Shown here: positions 22,201-34,189 of the stretch, piece by piece | Layout: each line of letters opens with the position of its first letter | Numbering within the stretch: position 1 is the stretch's first letter | NCBI GenBank assembly: GCA_037043455.1 | Contig: JAWPHD010010994.1 | Location: 1-64,000 of the forward strand | Direction of reading: 5' to 3' | DNA length: 64,000 nt | Source of the DNA: Cyrtodaria siliqua | Taxonomy: Eukaryota > Mollusca > Bivalvia > Adapedonta > Hiatellidae | The notes under the pieces: model-generated | What the model was told of the DNA's origin: nothing | Database searches by the model: none | The model's input: only the letters and a program-made list of their open reading frames with translations | Made by a program: the position numbers and the translations under genes

Positions 22201-24530
22201 TTTTTAATTTCTGGAAGTAAATGGCCAAATCCATGAATTTAGCGCCATATGATCTGATAAATTTGACATTACTGGTTTCTTATTAACTTGTAACTCAGCT
22301 ATTGAACACAGTAGGTATGACTAAAGACTCTGTTGCATTGCATTTCCCAATAGTTTTGCTCATACGTTGACCTTTGTATTTGTTACACAACAGACATTTA
22401 CCATTTCACCCAACACATGTTGACCATTGCTGTGTTGTATCAAGACATGTTAATCTGTAAGTACGTGAATTGTGCCGACTCTTTTTTGTAAGACCTGAAT
22501 GATACATGTTTAAATGGCGCTGTTATATTGTTAAAAACTATATTTTATAAGCTTTTTAAATGGCATTTTGAACGAAAACGAAACTGCAAAAAGCGCGAAA
22601 AAAATACGTTTAAGTAGGTATTTTGAAAATAAATAGGCACGTAAGCTAAGAAATCAAAAGAGTAATATTAATATAATTATATTCGCCAAGGATATTTTAC
22701 AGTCATTGACATGATCCTGGGATTTAATTAAAACATTGTTTGATTGCTTCAAAAGTTCCACTGTTTCACACAATGCCACAAACATGCACTGGAGTAGTTT
22801 TATCAAATAAATTACTACTTTGAATGGAAGTGATTATTTTATTTATACGCGAAAGCGTTTTTAAATTGCTTCGAACCCAACAAACAGCGGATACATACAT
22901 TCTACACAAGGTGCAGCACTACGATGCGCCATCTATACTGTTATTGTTACCTGTAAACAATCATGGCGTTTGTTTCATTTAAATCAATGCATAATGTATT
23001 TTATCTAAAGACCAATTTGAAAAAGCTACATATGTACAATGTTTAATGAGAAGTCTAAATAGTGCAACATTATTATTTATAAAAGTAGAAATTATTGTAA
23101 ACAGTACGTCAATGACATCGTCAACTTACTTTAACAACATTTGAGATAACCGAGTGTGCTGGCACCGACTTGACCGGTTGTCAGCTATAACATATTGCTT
23201 ATTGTCTGTTATTTGACAAAACCTCGTTTGCTAAAATGTAATATATCGAATCAATTTTGTGAAAACGCTATCTAACGATGTATTTCCATCTCAAGAGAGA
23301 CATTATGACATGACATTAAAACGGCGTTTTGAATTTTTTTTTTGTGTAAGTTGTTAACTTAGACTTGTTTAATGACAATATATATACATTCAGACGAATT
23401 ATAGAACGAATAACAAGACATTGTAAACAATAATCCATAACGTAATGAGGTTTAGACTTCAAGGAAGCCATATAATGATAATCATGTGCTTTTACAATTA
23501 CAATCTCAACAGCACCACTGGCATTCCCCTAGGAACACAACTGTGTACCCAATAACCGTATCAAGGAAGAAGTTGATAATGGATATATGTCAATAGACGA
23601 ATACCAGACGACCTCGGAGGAATAAAAGCCGATATGTATATGTGTGGTAAACTAAAACAAAGGCAAAATTAGAAAAAAATAGGAATAATGTAACACAAGA
23701 AATCCGTTGTAGAAAAGCTGCGTTATTTTCTCTATTGTCTTTATTGGAAACTGTCAGTAGACACCATAGTAAGGTCATGTTAATTAGCAGTACAATTTGT
23801 ATACTTTTGTGTCATATCCTTGCATGTTTTCTATCATAAATAGTAAGGTCATGGTAACATTTATAATACAGGTGATATATAGATGGTATAGGGATACATA
23901 GCTGGTACATGTAGAGAACTTTCATATGCGGACGTATATTGGGATGACAATCGAGACAAATTTCACATGTCTCGATATTAATAAAAACTGGCAAATTTAG
24001 ACGCTCCCATAAAGCTTCAGTTTAATATCCAGCTATGTGGCGTTCCATTGTATACCCTTCTGACACTCTGGGTCAATCATTAAACAATTGTATAATTATA
24101 TGATACGCATTGCGTTCTTTTAGTACTGTACCAAAATTCTATATGACTTTAACAAATATTTCCAAATGGAAGGATGCTCATTTATTGCATAGTCTTAATA
24201 GAGTTTAAAGAATGTTAAGGCAAAGATCTTATTAGATTACTTCTAAATGAAAACGAATATGGGAGGCAACTTAATATCTTAACAAGTTGATCATGTTATT
24301 GGCTCTTAACTTCCTTATATCTTGGGCATATGCAACATATTTATAAATGTAATTTCTCGGTTAATAACTATAATCTAAATATAAATCAGCGCCTTTGAAC
24401 CAAGTACAAAGGAGCTTGAACGTCGTTTCAGTCTCTTCCTTAGACAAGTACGGATTGGGAAACAAACGGTGTTACGCGCATGGAAAGGCAGCATTTTAAA
24501 CAATCTGATGTCATATATAAGTGTTTAGTC
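22201..24530. other. No supported gene; AT-rich intergenic DNA
   Basis: Over 2.3 kb there is no recognised protein, tRNA or family shared with other parts of the window. Open frames stay under 63 codons. Confidence 0.45.
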
Positions 24531-24534
24531 TTGT

Positions 24535-24795
24535 CGTTCGCTTACTAGTATGTTCTCCTGTTGCTATTGCTTCTGCCAAGTCATTGAGTACTTGCATTGT
24601 AGCTTTCTGTGCATTTGTATGCACATGATCATCTATGCGTGTTGCCACTGACCGTTCCAAGGCGGTATCCCTATTGCCGACCCGTTTGTGTTGATGATCT
24701 CACATGTCTTGCTTCTTATTAATATGTAATTGTTGTTTGTTTTAATGCATGTTTTTGGTTGTGAAAGATACATATCTTGTTCTACTTTTACACCT
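24535..24795 (+). mobile_element. Naiad 3'-tail fragment, internally deleted
   Basis: TTCTGCCAAGTCATTGAGTA joins, after a deletion, to GCCACTGACCGTTCCAAGGC, and the copy ends near CTACTTTTACACCTACTTTTG. Confidence 0.75.
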
Positions 24796-25290
24796 ACTTT
24801 TGTTAAGACGTACAAAGCATTTTAGTATTTTAATTTACATAGAAGGTAATTTTTGGGCGACATTTAAAGACTGTATTTCTGAACTGTGCATTGATCCATT
24901 TCACTGTCAGGGGCGCTTAAGATGTCAAGACAAACAATTAAGTGACATCTCGTTGTTGCGAAAACTAATTAAAGGCATTTTCGGTAGGTTTCCATGCGCA
25001 GCTTCTTTGGGCGACTTTTCTTCTAAAACTATTGGATGTATTTTCCTACAAATTTACAGGAATGTTGCTGTTGATGTCTAGTTGTATTTCTTGTCTTTTT
25101 TTTTTAATTTATTTTTTTGAATTTTTTTTTTATTTTTTTATTTTATTTAATTTTTTTTTTATTATTGTCTTTATTCAAATAAAGGCCTATTATAAGATAC
25201 ATAAAATAGGAAAAATATAGCATTTTGTAAAAATCCCAACAAAATTAAAAAATTTAAGCATAATGGTATGGTTACAAAAAACAATATTAA
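24796..25290. other. Uninformative open frame followed by a T-rich tract
   Basis: The 110-codon frame ending at 25081 has no recognised domain. 25095-25170 is a run of T with few interruptions. Confidence 0.4.
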
Positions 25291-25600
25291 ATCTCAGTAT
25301 GCATGGTGACCTATACATTTAATTGCATATATTGTCTAAATATATGTTCAAATAAGTGCCTAGGAAGTTTGAATAAATTCTGTTTTTAGGAACATAACAA
25401 AAAAGGAAAATATACGATTGCTATATAATTTCATACGAAACTTGACCTTTTAGCATAGGGGTAGGGTTTCAATATTTTTTTTCTAAACAAGCATGGTGAC
25501 CTTTCATTTTTATTGAACATTTTGTTTTTATATATGTTAAACTATGTGCTTAGAAAGTTTTAACAAATTCTATTATTGGGAACATACAAAAAAAAGGAAA
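25290..25600. repeat. Two-unit degenerate tandem, about 190 bp
   Basis: GCATGGTGACCT at about 25299 and 25491 begins two units that share GTGC(C/T)TAG(G/A)AAGTTT and GGAACATAACAAAAAAGGAAA at matching offsets. Confidence 0.6.
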
Positions 25601-27098
25601 TTGTATCATTATGGGCTAATTTGTGCATTAATTGTGGTAATGGTCTCAACAGATTTTGTATAAAAGTATAGGTTTTACATAAAGATGAGCTTTAAATGTT
25701 ATTGTAATTAAATGTTCTTTACTTTAATACAATTTTAGCGGAATTGTGACCAATGAATACATTATTAGACTTCAGAAATGTCGTATTTAGCTATTTCATG
25801 GACTTGTTCAACTTTTTGGACAGATTGACATGACACTGGCATTACAAATTATTTTTTAAAATTTTAACAATCACCGTGACGTACCATTATGTTTGCCTTT
25901 TCTGTCTATATATATAACAGACTTACTGTACACAAAGTTTAAAGAAAATCTGTTATGCAGAAAAAACTATAGAAAATGTCTTTAAGATATTCATTGAAAT
26001 TGCATGCGATAAGTAAGCAATTTTCTCAACGTTGTTCGCATTAACAGCGATGCTAGCTATGTATCTTAATATTATCAATTAACTAACTATCTCACTGTTC
26101 AAAATAAATTATTCATTCAACTGCCGATTATTAAGTAAACCCCTTTCTTTTCATGTTGTCTTATAATCTTGATAGTATATTAACTCTTAACTCGCTACAT
26201 ATATTTAATGGACTGGACTTTCTTTGAATTAAGCCATTCCATTTATTTGATAAAGGAGGGGAAATGACTGATCAGCAGCAACCTGCCAGTTAGCTTCACC
26301 TCTTTTTAAAACCTGCAAGATTTTATTTTATGACACTAATTGTGATTAAATACCAATAAATGTAGTAATATTTCGAAAAATGCTTTCATTTGCAATTTAA
26401 AACGTAATTCGTTATTGAGCAATAAATGCTCAAGATTTAAAGCATTAACATGTCTGTAAAATAGTACTAACAATATTACATAGTCGTTACGGTCAACTTA
26501 ATTACATACATAGAACTTTTCAAATACAAATAACAGTTATTGTTCTGCAACAGGGGACTTTGAACAGTGCAATGTGTTAAATGGATCATTTACATACATT
26601 ATATATAAACTGGAAAAAAGATAGTGCAGCACTATTTATGCGCATATTGCTTAAAAAATTGAATGCTATATTTTATATTTAAAATGAAGTATTTGAAAAC
26701 ATTGCCATGACATATGATCCCTCTTACTAATAATTTGTGATCCAAAATGTCAGAGTTTTCTCCAGTTTAGTTAAAAACAGCACATTACATATAACAGTAT
26801 AAGCATATTCTCAAGACCATGTTAACGTGTTAGTTAATATTGTATTAAACGACTGTTCTGTGTATAAATTGTTAAAAATCGCGAAAATTATTAATATAAT
26901 ATAATATCATTATAAGAAAAATAACCAATATTTCAAATGTTCAAATTACCTCCCTAAACATGGAAATAAGAATGAACTAAGCCGGTTAACGCAATTTGCT
27001 ATTATTTTTTTCCGTAAATACCGTTTAAAACGAATTGTCTACATATAGATGAAAATTATGTTAAATACATAGTTCATGACCGCTGCGACACATAGGTA
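25601..27098. other. No supported gene; AT-rich intergenic DNA
   Basis: No coding frame above 60 codons and no recognised repeat. Confidence 0.45.
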
Positions 27099-27526
27099 GT
27101 ATAATAATAATAAAACAACTATGTTGAACAATTTGAAAAGCGTTGTCATTATTTGAATCATAAACTATCTCTGTATAGTTCATTATCAATTAACTAAACA
27201 CGTATTGCCAGTGTTTTACTAGAACCTCTATTAGTAATACAACGCAAACTCGGCCAATACGAACCGGAAATCGACCAATATGAAAAAAGGGCAATATGAA
27301 TAAACTCGCCAATACGAGATTTAAGCGACGTCATTCACTTTAAGTGACATCATTCACTCTCGCTTATCAACCTATGCATCAAATTAACGCTACTATAAAT
27401 GAACGCAAATCGTGTAAAAATAATGTTATTAAAATAAAATAAAATTCTACTGTAGTGGAAGTTAATTAATAAAACTGTCATTTATTAAGTGTTTTTATAT
27501 TGTCCGAGTGATTGGTCCAAGAACTA

Positions 27527-27557
27527 TCATATTGGCCCAATAACACGGCCAATATGA
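27527..27557. other. Perfect 11-bp inverted repeat around CCAAT motifs
   Basis: TCATATTGGCC (27527-27537), a 9-nt spacer, then GGCCAATATGA (27547-27557). It is repeated at 29032-29062 in the duplicate. Several (G)GCCAATA(T/C)GA motifs lie upstream between 27250 and 27320. Confidence 0.85.
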
Positions 27558-27689
27558 AATCACTTAATTAATAACATCATAATACAGAGTTTAAACCAGG
27601 TTATATAATACAAATTAGGAAGCATTACTACTAGGCAATATATATAATAACGAAACAATGATCATGTATTTATAAACATAAAACGCCAA

Positions 27690-28030
27690 AAATCTAGAAA
27701 GCCAAAAGGCAAGTACGCATTAGCAGAAGCCAGATCAACAAGAGAACACATAATTAAGGGCACGACAAGAAGTGATTGGAGACAAACAACAAACTTTATC
27801 GTCGTCTAAGAGTTCATACTCTGTCCGGTAATTGTACAATCAAAGAGTAAAGCATAGTGGCGAACTGTAAACATTCAGTGGCTTGCAAAATGATAGAGCC
27901 ATAACCTTTTTAATAAACTGTTAAAACAGCTTGATAAAGATTGTATAGGAGTGATCATGGCCAATTATATTACGAAATTTGTAATTCACGTTACCATTGA
28001 AGTCAGGTTGTGATATTCCTTGAGGCAGTT
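27690..28030 (-). mobile_element. Naiad fragment (RT C-terminus and 3' UTR) in the left duplicate
   Basis: Minus-oriented: AGAAGCCAGATCAACAAGAG, ATTAAGGGCACGACAAG, then GTGGCGAACTGTAAAC and TCAGGTTGTGATATTCC. The same fragment lies at about 29185-29530. Confidence 0.75.
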
Positions 28031-28594
28031 ATCCAATTACTTGTATATTTTAAAATAAGATCAAAAGGTTATGATTAACACGTCTAAATTCAATCCCAAA
28101 AGATTCACATTACTCCAATCAATTCCATTTAAACTAGTGATGTTTGAGTTTTAAGACACCAGTTCTGATCAAAAGCTAAAACAATGAGACAATATTTACA
28201 AACAAACGTACGGAAACCGCTAATTCAACTCCAACCTGAGTAAGAAAGAAAACAGGTAATTTGTTAATCCTTTTTTATCCTTTTTGTTAGTCTCACACTG
28301 TTAACTGGAAATCCCTCTAGGCAAAATAGGCAAGAAAGAATTATTAATTAACGTCATATAGGTGACAATTTCTTAGTAATAGGACAATATGGTCTGTTGT
28401 AACTGGCATTAACACTTCTCTGAATGGAAACATAGTTTGAAAAAGGCGTCATATATGTTACATACTAATTCAATTTGAAATGTAAAAGTGTAAATGATAA
28501 CAATCTTTAAATTGATGTTATTGCAACCCAGATGGTATTACAGAATATCGTGCGATGTATCTAATTACAGGATGAGAGCCATGATGTGTTAAGA

Positions 28595-30115
28595 GTATAA
28601 TAATAATAAAACAACTATGTTGAACAATTTGAAAAGCGTTGTCATTATTTGAATCATAAACTATCTCTGTATAGTTCATTATCAATTAACTAAACACGTA
28701 TTGCCAGTGTTTTACTAGAACCTCTATTAGTAATACCAAACGCAAACTCGCGGCCAATACGAACCGGAAATCGACCAATATGAAAAAAGGGCAATATGAA
28801 TAAACTCGCCAATACGAGATTTAAGCGACGTCATTCACTTTAAGTGACATCATTCACTCTCGCTTATCAACCTATGCATCAAATTAACGCTACTATAAAT
28901 GAAACGCAAATCGTGTAAAAATAATAGTTATTAAAATAAAAATAAAATTCTACTGTAGTGGAAGTTAATTAATAAAAACTGTCATTTATTAAGTGTTTTT
29001 ATAATTGTCCGAGTGATTGGTCCAAGAACTATCATATTGGCCCAATAACACGGCCAATATGAAATCACTTAATTATAATAACATCATAATACAGAGTTTA
29101 AACCAGGTTATATAATACAAATTAGAAGCATTACTACTAGGCAATATATATAATAACGAAACAATGATCATGTATTTATAAACATAAAAACGCCAAAAAT
29201 CTAGAAAGCCAAAAGGCAAGTACGCATTAGCAGAAGCCAGATCAACAAGAGAATACATAATTAAGGGCACGACAAGAAGTGATTGGAGACAAACAACAAA
29301 CTTTATCGTCGTCTAAGAGTTCATACTCTGTCCGGTAATTGTACAATCAAAGAGTAAAGCATAGTGGCGAACTGTAAACATTCAGTGGCTTGCAAAATGA
29401 TAGAGCCATAACCTTTTTAATAAACTGTTAAAACAGCTTGATAAAGATTGTATAGGAGTGATCATGGCCAATTATATTACGAAATTTGTAAATCACGTTA
29501 CCATTGAAGTCAGGTTGTGATATTCCTTGAGGCAGTTATCCAATTACTTGTATATTTTAAAATAAGATCAAAAGGTTATGATTAACACGTCTAAATTCAA
29601 TCCCAAAAGATTCACATTACTCCAATCAATTCCATTTAAACTAGTGATGTTTGAGTTTTAAGACACCAGTTCTGATCAAAAGCTAAAACAATGAGACAAT
29701 ATTTACAAACAAACGTACGGAAACCGCTAATTCAACTCCAACCTGAGTAAGAAAGAAAACAGGTAATTTGTTAATCCTTTTTTATCCTTTTTGTTAGTCT
29801 CACACTGTTAACTGGAAATCCCTCTAGGCAAAATAGGCAAGAAAGAATTATTAATTAACGTCATATAGGTGACAATTTCTAAGTAATAGGACAATATGGT
29901 CTGTTGTAACTGGCATTAACACTTCTCTGAATGGAAACATAGTTTGAAAAAGGCGTCATATATGTTACATACTAATTCAATTTGAAATGTAAAATGCTTC
30001 GGAAAAAGTGTAAATGATAACAATCTCTAAATTGATGTTATTGCAACCCAGATGGTATTACAGAATATCGTGCGATGTATCTAATTACAGGATGAGCCAT
30101 GATGTGTTAAGAGTA
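28595..30115. repeat. 1.5-kb tandem duplication, right copy
   Basis: Right-hand copy of 27099-28594. It ends with GATGTGTTAAGAGTA, where the left copy runs into the right one. Confidence 0.95.
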
Positions 30116-30292
30116 TTCATAATACATGGTGTAATATCCGTGTTGGATGTTAGTTTCAGTTTTAATCACGTTACCCTGCCAACTGCGCTAACATTAACCT
30201 GATATTACGTTGCCGCATGTTACACGTTACGTTACTAACTACTCATAAGGCAGATCCTTTTGAAGCAGCAAACACAACCAAGCAAACAATGT

Positions 30293-30375
30293 AGCAGACT
30301 CGGTTTTATTGAGCCCATTTATGAAAGGTAATGTAAGAAGCAACACTACTCACGCCCCTAACACCGGCTTAAGCG
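30293..30375 (+). repeat. Hairpin-rich repeat H, strongly diverged copy
   Basis: GACTCGGTTTTATTGAG followed by a degraded stem and CTCACGCCCCTAAC. It matches the centre of H. Confidence 0.55.
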
Positions 30376-30398
30376 GTATTCTACTTCAAAGCCATCTA

Positions 30399-30659
30399 TA
30401 CTGAAGCGAAAAGGAAACGAAACTCGGAAATTTCCGCTATATATTGTACATACAATATGCTGTAACAGTTGTTAATCGCATTGTACATAGCTTCGTAATA
30501 CCTTTCCGTCTACAACATCACACCTGTGTTCTTTCTTTAACTAACTGCAACTTTTTTTTACAAAACATCTTGGGATTTCTTTGGAATATAATGTGGAATT
30601 AGGTGTGCAGTATATTCAATATATAGCGGACTTTCCCGAGTTTCGTTTCTTTTTCAGTG
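30399..30659. mobile_element. MITE with about 48-bp terminal inverted repeats
   Basis: The left arm (30399-30447) contains GGAAACGAAACTCGG and CCGCTATATATTG. The right arm (30611-30659) is its imperfect reverse complement (ATATATAGCGGAC, CCGAGTTTCGTTTC). The interior of about 160 bp is non-coding. The family was not seen elsewhere in the window. Confidence 0.75.
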
Positions 30660-30664
30660 ATTTT

Positions 30665-30778
30665 TTCAAAGTTAATAAGGAATGAAGGCACATTACGTCA
30701 TAAACACAATAAGGGCTTTCAATAGGGCTACAACATTGGAACGGTCAGTGGCACAAAAAGGCCGCTAGGGGTATAAAC
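30665..30778 (-). mobile_element. Naiad 3'-tail fragment, head to head with copy B
   Basis: Minus-oriented tail (ACACAATAAGGGCTTTCAAT, TTGGAACGGTCAGTGGC, GGCCGCTAGGGG) joined directly to the plus-oriented body of copy B at about 30779. Confidence 0.75.
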
Positions 30779-33078
30779 TCTGACTTTGATATAGTAAATA
30801 ACACTCCTAAGGAATGTAAATGTAACACATCAAAAGTGTGCAATGCTCCAGCAGGTCATGTCATCACTGGTAATTGATATTGTTGCTAAACGTACTCGGT
30901 ATCTCTTTTCGAAAGGTCCTAAGTATAGATAACCTTCATCTATCAATTTTAATGCCTGTCGTGCTCAGATCGCCCTATCCATTGAAGATTTCAGTATAAA
31001 ATGGTGTCGTAGAGAACATGCGGTACCAAACTCTCTTTCTACTTGAAAAAAATCAATTTTTTAAATTATAGATACACGTATTAACGTTATAATGCTAACT
31101 CTTCTTTACTTCCTCCGAGACCTAGGTTTTCCTTTCGTAATTTAAAATCGGGAATTCAAGAATGTCATGATAAATTTGTTTTTGTTCCTGCTGATAAAGC
31201 AGCTAATAATGTAATTATTGTTTGACGCCTACATTACGTCAATATGTTATCTCTGGAACTCGGTAGCACTAATTCGTATACTCCAGTTCATTCTACTGAG
31301 GATGATGTTGTTTCCACACATATCAGTCGATGCACTTCGTTCAAGGCTTGGGTAGACGAAAAGCAGAACACTGCCAACTATGTACTTGATTACTAAATTA
31401 TATAAAAATCCGTATATGGCCCGTTTTATTTCGAATTCTAGTGCCTGCACCACCACAAACATCTCCAAACTTTTAACTTCTTGTCTTACTGTCGCTAAAG
31501 ATCCCGTTACACAATATTGTGATAAAACTGATGAATACTCTGGGATTAATTTATTTTGCTCTATAAACAATTCAGGAGACGTTCTTGATACAATTTGCAA
31601 TAAACGTCAAGATTAATCTTTTAGCGCTTATGACTTCTCTACACTATGTACAACTTTACCACATCACATTATCAAAGAAAAGCTTATTGCTCTACTTCAA
31701 AAAACATTCGCTAGGGAAAATACTGCAATTTTGGCCTGTAATAATATTAAAGCGTTTGTTACTAACGGCAGTTTAGACAATTACACTATGTGGTCTTGCC
31801 GTGAAGATTGTGATGCACTCATCTTCCTATTACATAATATTTTCGTCAGGTATGAAACGATCGACAAATTATGGGTATCCCTATTGGTTCGAACTGTGCA
31901 CCGCTTGTCGCAGATTTGTTTTATATTGTTATGAAAGAGATTTCATGTTGGATCTTTCACTAGATACCCAGGAAGACGTTATTGAGGCCTTTAATGACAC
32001 CTCTTGATATCTCGATGACATATTAAACATTTTAAATCTAAATGGGGATAATTAATGATATCAAAATTAAAATCATCTCTGTTGACATATACTTTGCTAA
32101 TTATTTCACAATTTTCAATGGAGAGATGTAAATCAAGAAAAGAAGCGTTAGTATCAGAAATATTAGCTTTGTTAAGTTGAAGCTCTTTAGGGTATATATT
32201 ATTAACCATAGTAGAAAAGAAAGGGTTGTCTTTTCTTGATTTAAATCTCTCCATTGAAAATGGTGAAATAATTAGCAAAGTATATGACAACAGAAATGAT
32301 TTTAATTTTGATATTGTTAATTATCCCCATTTAGATGAGGATTTTTCCCGAGCAAATTCTTATGTTGTCTATGCGTCTCAACTTATCCCTTTTTCTAGAG
32401 CTTCTCTTGTTACTCTGGCTTCTGTACCTCCATTGTGGCTTTCTAGGCTATTGTTTTTTTGTATTATATTTACACGAGCATATATTTGTGTTATACTTAT
32501 ATTGCCTATTGATGCTGCCTTGTTGGTTAGAGATTAGATCATGGCGGAGATTTCTTTATTTACACTGTCCTGTTTTAATGAAATGACAGTAGGATAAGTG
32601 TGAGGTTTGGTGCACCCTAGAACCGGTTTAAACCCCCCGGTGGCCTACTTTGCCATTGACCGTTCCAAGGCGGTAGCCCTATTGTCAACCCTTTTGTTTG
32701 TGATGTCGTTTGCATTTATTTTTACTTTTGCCGACTTGTTTGTCTGTTTGCGTGTTTGTTTCGGTGTTTTGTGGTTGACTGTCCTCCTTGAATGCTACTT
32801 TCGCTGTCCGATCTGTTTATATTTCTTTGTACTCGAGTTGATGACATTTATATTCGTAATCTTTGTATAAGTAAAAAGCTATTCCATCAGAGTTATTTAC
32901 CATAAACTTCGTAAAACCTTTGCAAAATTTTATAATCGTAACTATGATCTTCTTTCCAAATATAAAAGTAATTTAAGAACTTTTCTCCGTTGGACTATCA
33001 CAACCTGACTTCTATGGCGATGTGATTTGCAAACTTTGTCAGATTCGTTGTCATGATCACTTTCGTACTATCTGCAGT
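30779..33078 (+). mobile_element. Naiad-type PLE copy B, with CxC linker and inverted segment
   Basis: Starts in the linker: KECKCNTSKVC (30822-30851) is a CxC motif of the kind that joins endonuclease and RT in Naiads, followed by APAGHVITGN. Then come an ADKA block (about 31185-31222), finger and palm (31240-32030; YLDD at 32008-32019) and an inverted duplication (32034-32340). The C-terminus is partly deleted, the tail is at 32520-32850, and an RT C-terminal piece (32832-33078) follows the tail in the same orientation, as in PLE pseudo-LTR structures. Several stops are plain decay (TGA at 31044 where copy A has Trp; TGA at 32005 where others have Arg). The TGA at 31223-31225 matches copy A. 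Confidence 0.85.
32034..32340. repeat. Inverted duplication inside Naiad copy B
   Basis: 32034-32222 is a reversed piece of the RT thumb region (minus-strand SFLDLHLSIENCEIIS). 32224-32340 is the forward version (FLDLNLSIENGEIIS). They form roughly 110-bp fold-back arms around about 32190. Confidence 0.85.
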
Positions 33079-33079
33079 A

Positions 33080-33490
33080 TTTTGCCTCTAAGACGATATA
33101 GATTTAATACAAAAACTTCGTCCGTACTATTTTTCCTGAACCCCTGGCCGGATTTCAGCCACACTTTGCAGGAATGATCAGTACCAGGCTTGGATGTGCA
33201 TATCATCACCGTGTTTTGGCTGAATTATTTTTGGCGGTGTTATGGTCCTTGATATTGATACAAACTATCTTTATCTAGACTAGTCTCTTCTGAACTCCTG
33301 CCCGAATTTCAGCGAATCTTGGAGAAAGTACCAAGCCTAGTTGCGCATATCATATAATACACAATTTTTTCTGGACTAGTTCTATTGAACCCCTGGCCGG
33401 ATATCAACGAAACTTTGCAGGGATGATCAGTATCAGGCCTAGTTTTGCATATCATCGCCGTGTTGCGGTTGAAATGTTTTTGGCAAAAGG
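33080..33490. repeat. Decayed tandem array, monomer about 150 bp (left part)
   Basis: Units contain CTGAACCCCTGGCCGGATTT, GGGATGATCAGTA and GCATATCATCGCCGTGTT, starting near 33110, 33263 and 33360. They resume at 34190 after a Naiad fragment. Confidence 0.75.
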
Positions 33491-34060
33491 TTTCTAGCTC
33501 GTAATAATGTCAGAGCTTTCTTTACAAACGCCCATATTGATAAGTTTAATTTGTGGACTTGTTCAGGTATTTGTAGAGCGTTATCTTTCCTTCTCGATAA
33601 CATCTTTATAATATACGGTAAAACTGTTTACTGCCAGGATGTTTTTGTACTGCTAGGAAAGAGAGTTTATGTTGAGTTTGTCACCTGCTAGCCAGAGTGA
33701 AGTTATTGATAATACTTAAAACACTTTTGTAAATAGGAATATCACAAAACCCTTATTTTATGGAGATGTGGTCTATAAACTTCGAAAATTAAAGGGATCT
33801 GGCGGATTTTCTGACCAATTTACAAAATTAATCAGGAAGTTCGTCAGAAAAGGATACGACCCTTTAGTATTGCAACGCACTTCATGTATAGTGACTGACC
33901 ACTCTAGAGTCAGATTCACGTGTCCCTTGTGCGATGACTGGACAACCTTTTGGGACTCTTTGAGTTCACCTACTGAAATCCCGACCAAGTTAGGTAGGTG
34001 CATGAGCTTTTGTCCCTCGGGTTTTCTGGTCGTACCCTAGATTGTTTTTTCTCTTGGATT
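33490..34060 (+). mobile_element. Second, divergent Naiad subfamily fragment
   Basis: Two RT pieces: LARNNVRAFFTNAHIDKF...LLDNIFI (about 33490-33620), then FYGDVVYKLRKLKGS...RKGYDPLVLQRTSCIV (33758-33900). They are homologous to the main family but clearly diverged. The fragment lies inside the 150-bp tandem array. Confidence 0.7.
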
Positions 34061-34189
34061 GAAACTGCTGTGGTTGTTCAATACAATTCTGGATACATCC
34101 TGAGATATCCTCGTTTTTTATAGTACAGTGCGGACCTGCAGTGCCACTGCGTTTGGACGCTGTGGTTTCTATAGGACACTATATCTCAT

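Larger units (their letters stand above)
27099..28594. repeat. 1.5-kb tandem duplication, left copy
   Basis: Almost identical to 28595-30115 at an offset of about 1,496 bp. The differences are mostly single-base indels in homopolymers, plus one indel of about 14 bp (copy 2 has an extra ATGCTTCGGAAA-type segment at about 29996). It contains a CCAAT-rich block (27245-27560) and a reverse-oriented Naiad fragment (about 27690-28030). Confidence 0.95.

Noticed and set aside
24749..25081. 110-codon frame as a gene
   Set aside because: It begins inside a Naiad tail and shows no recognisable domain.
31044..31046. TGA in copy B as a selenocysteine
   Set aside because: Copy A has Trp (TGG) at this codon; a single-base decay explains it.
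32005..32007. TGA just before YLDD in Naiad copy B as a selenocysteine
   Set aside because: Copies A and C have Arg here (CGG and equivalent), so this is an Arg-to-stop decay, not a Cys/Sec exchange.
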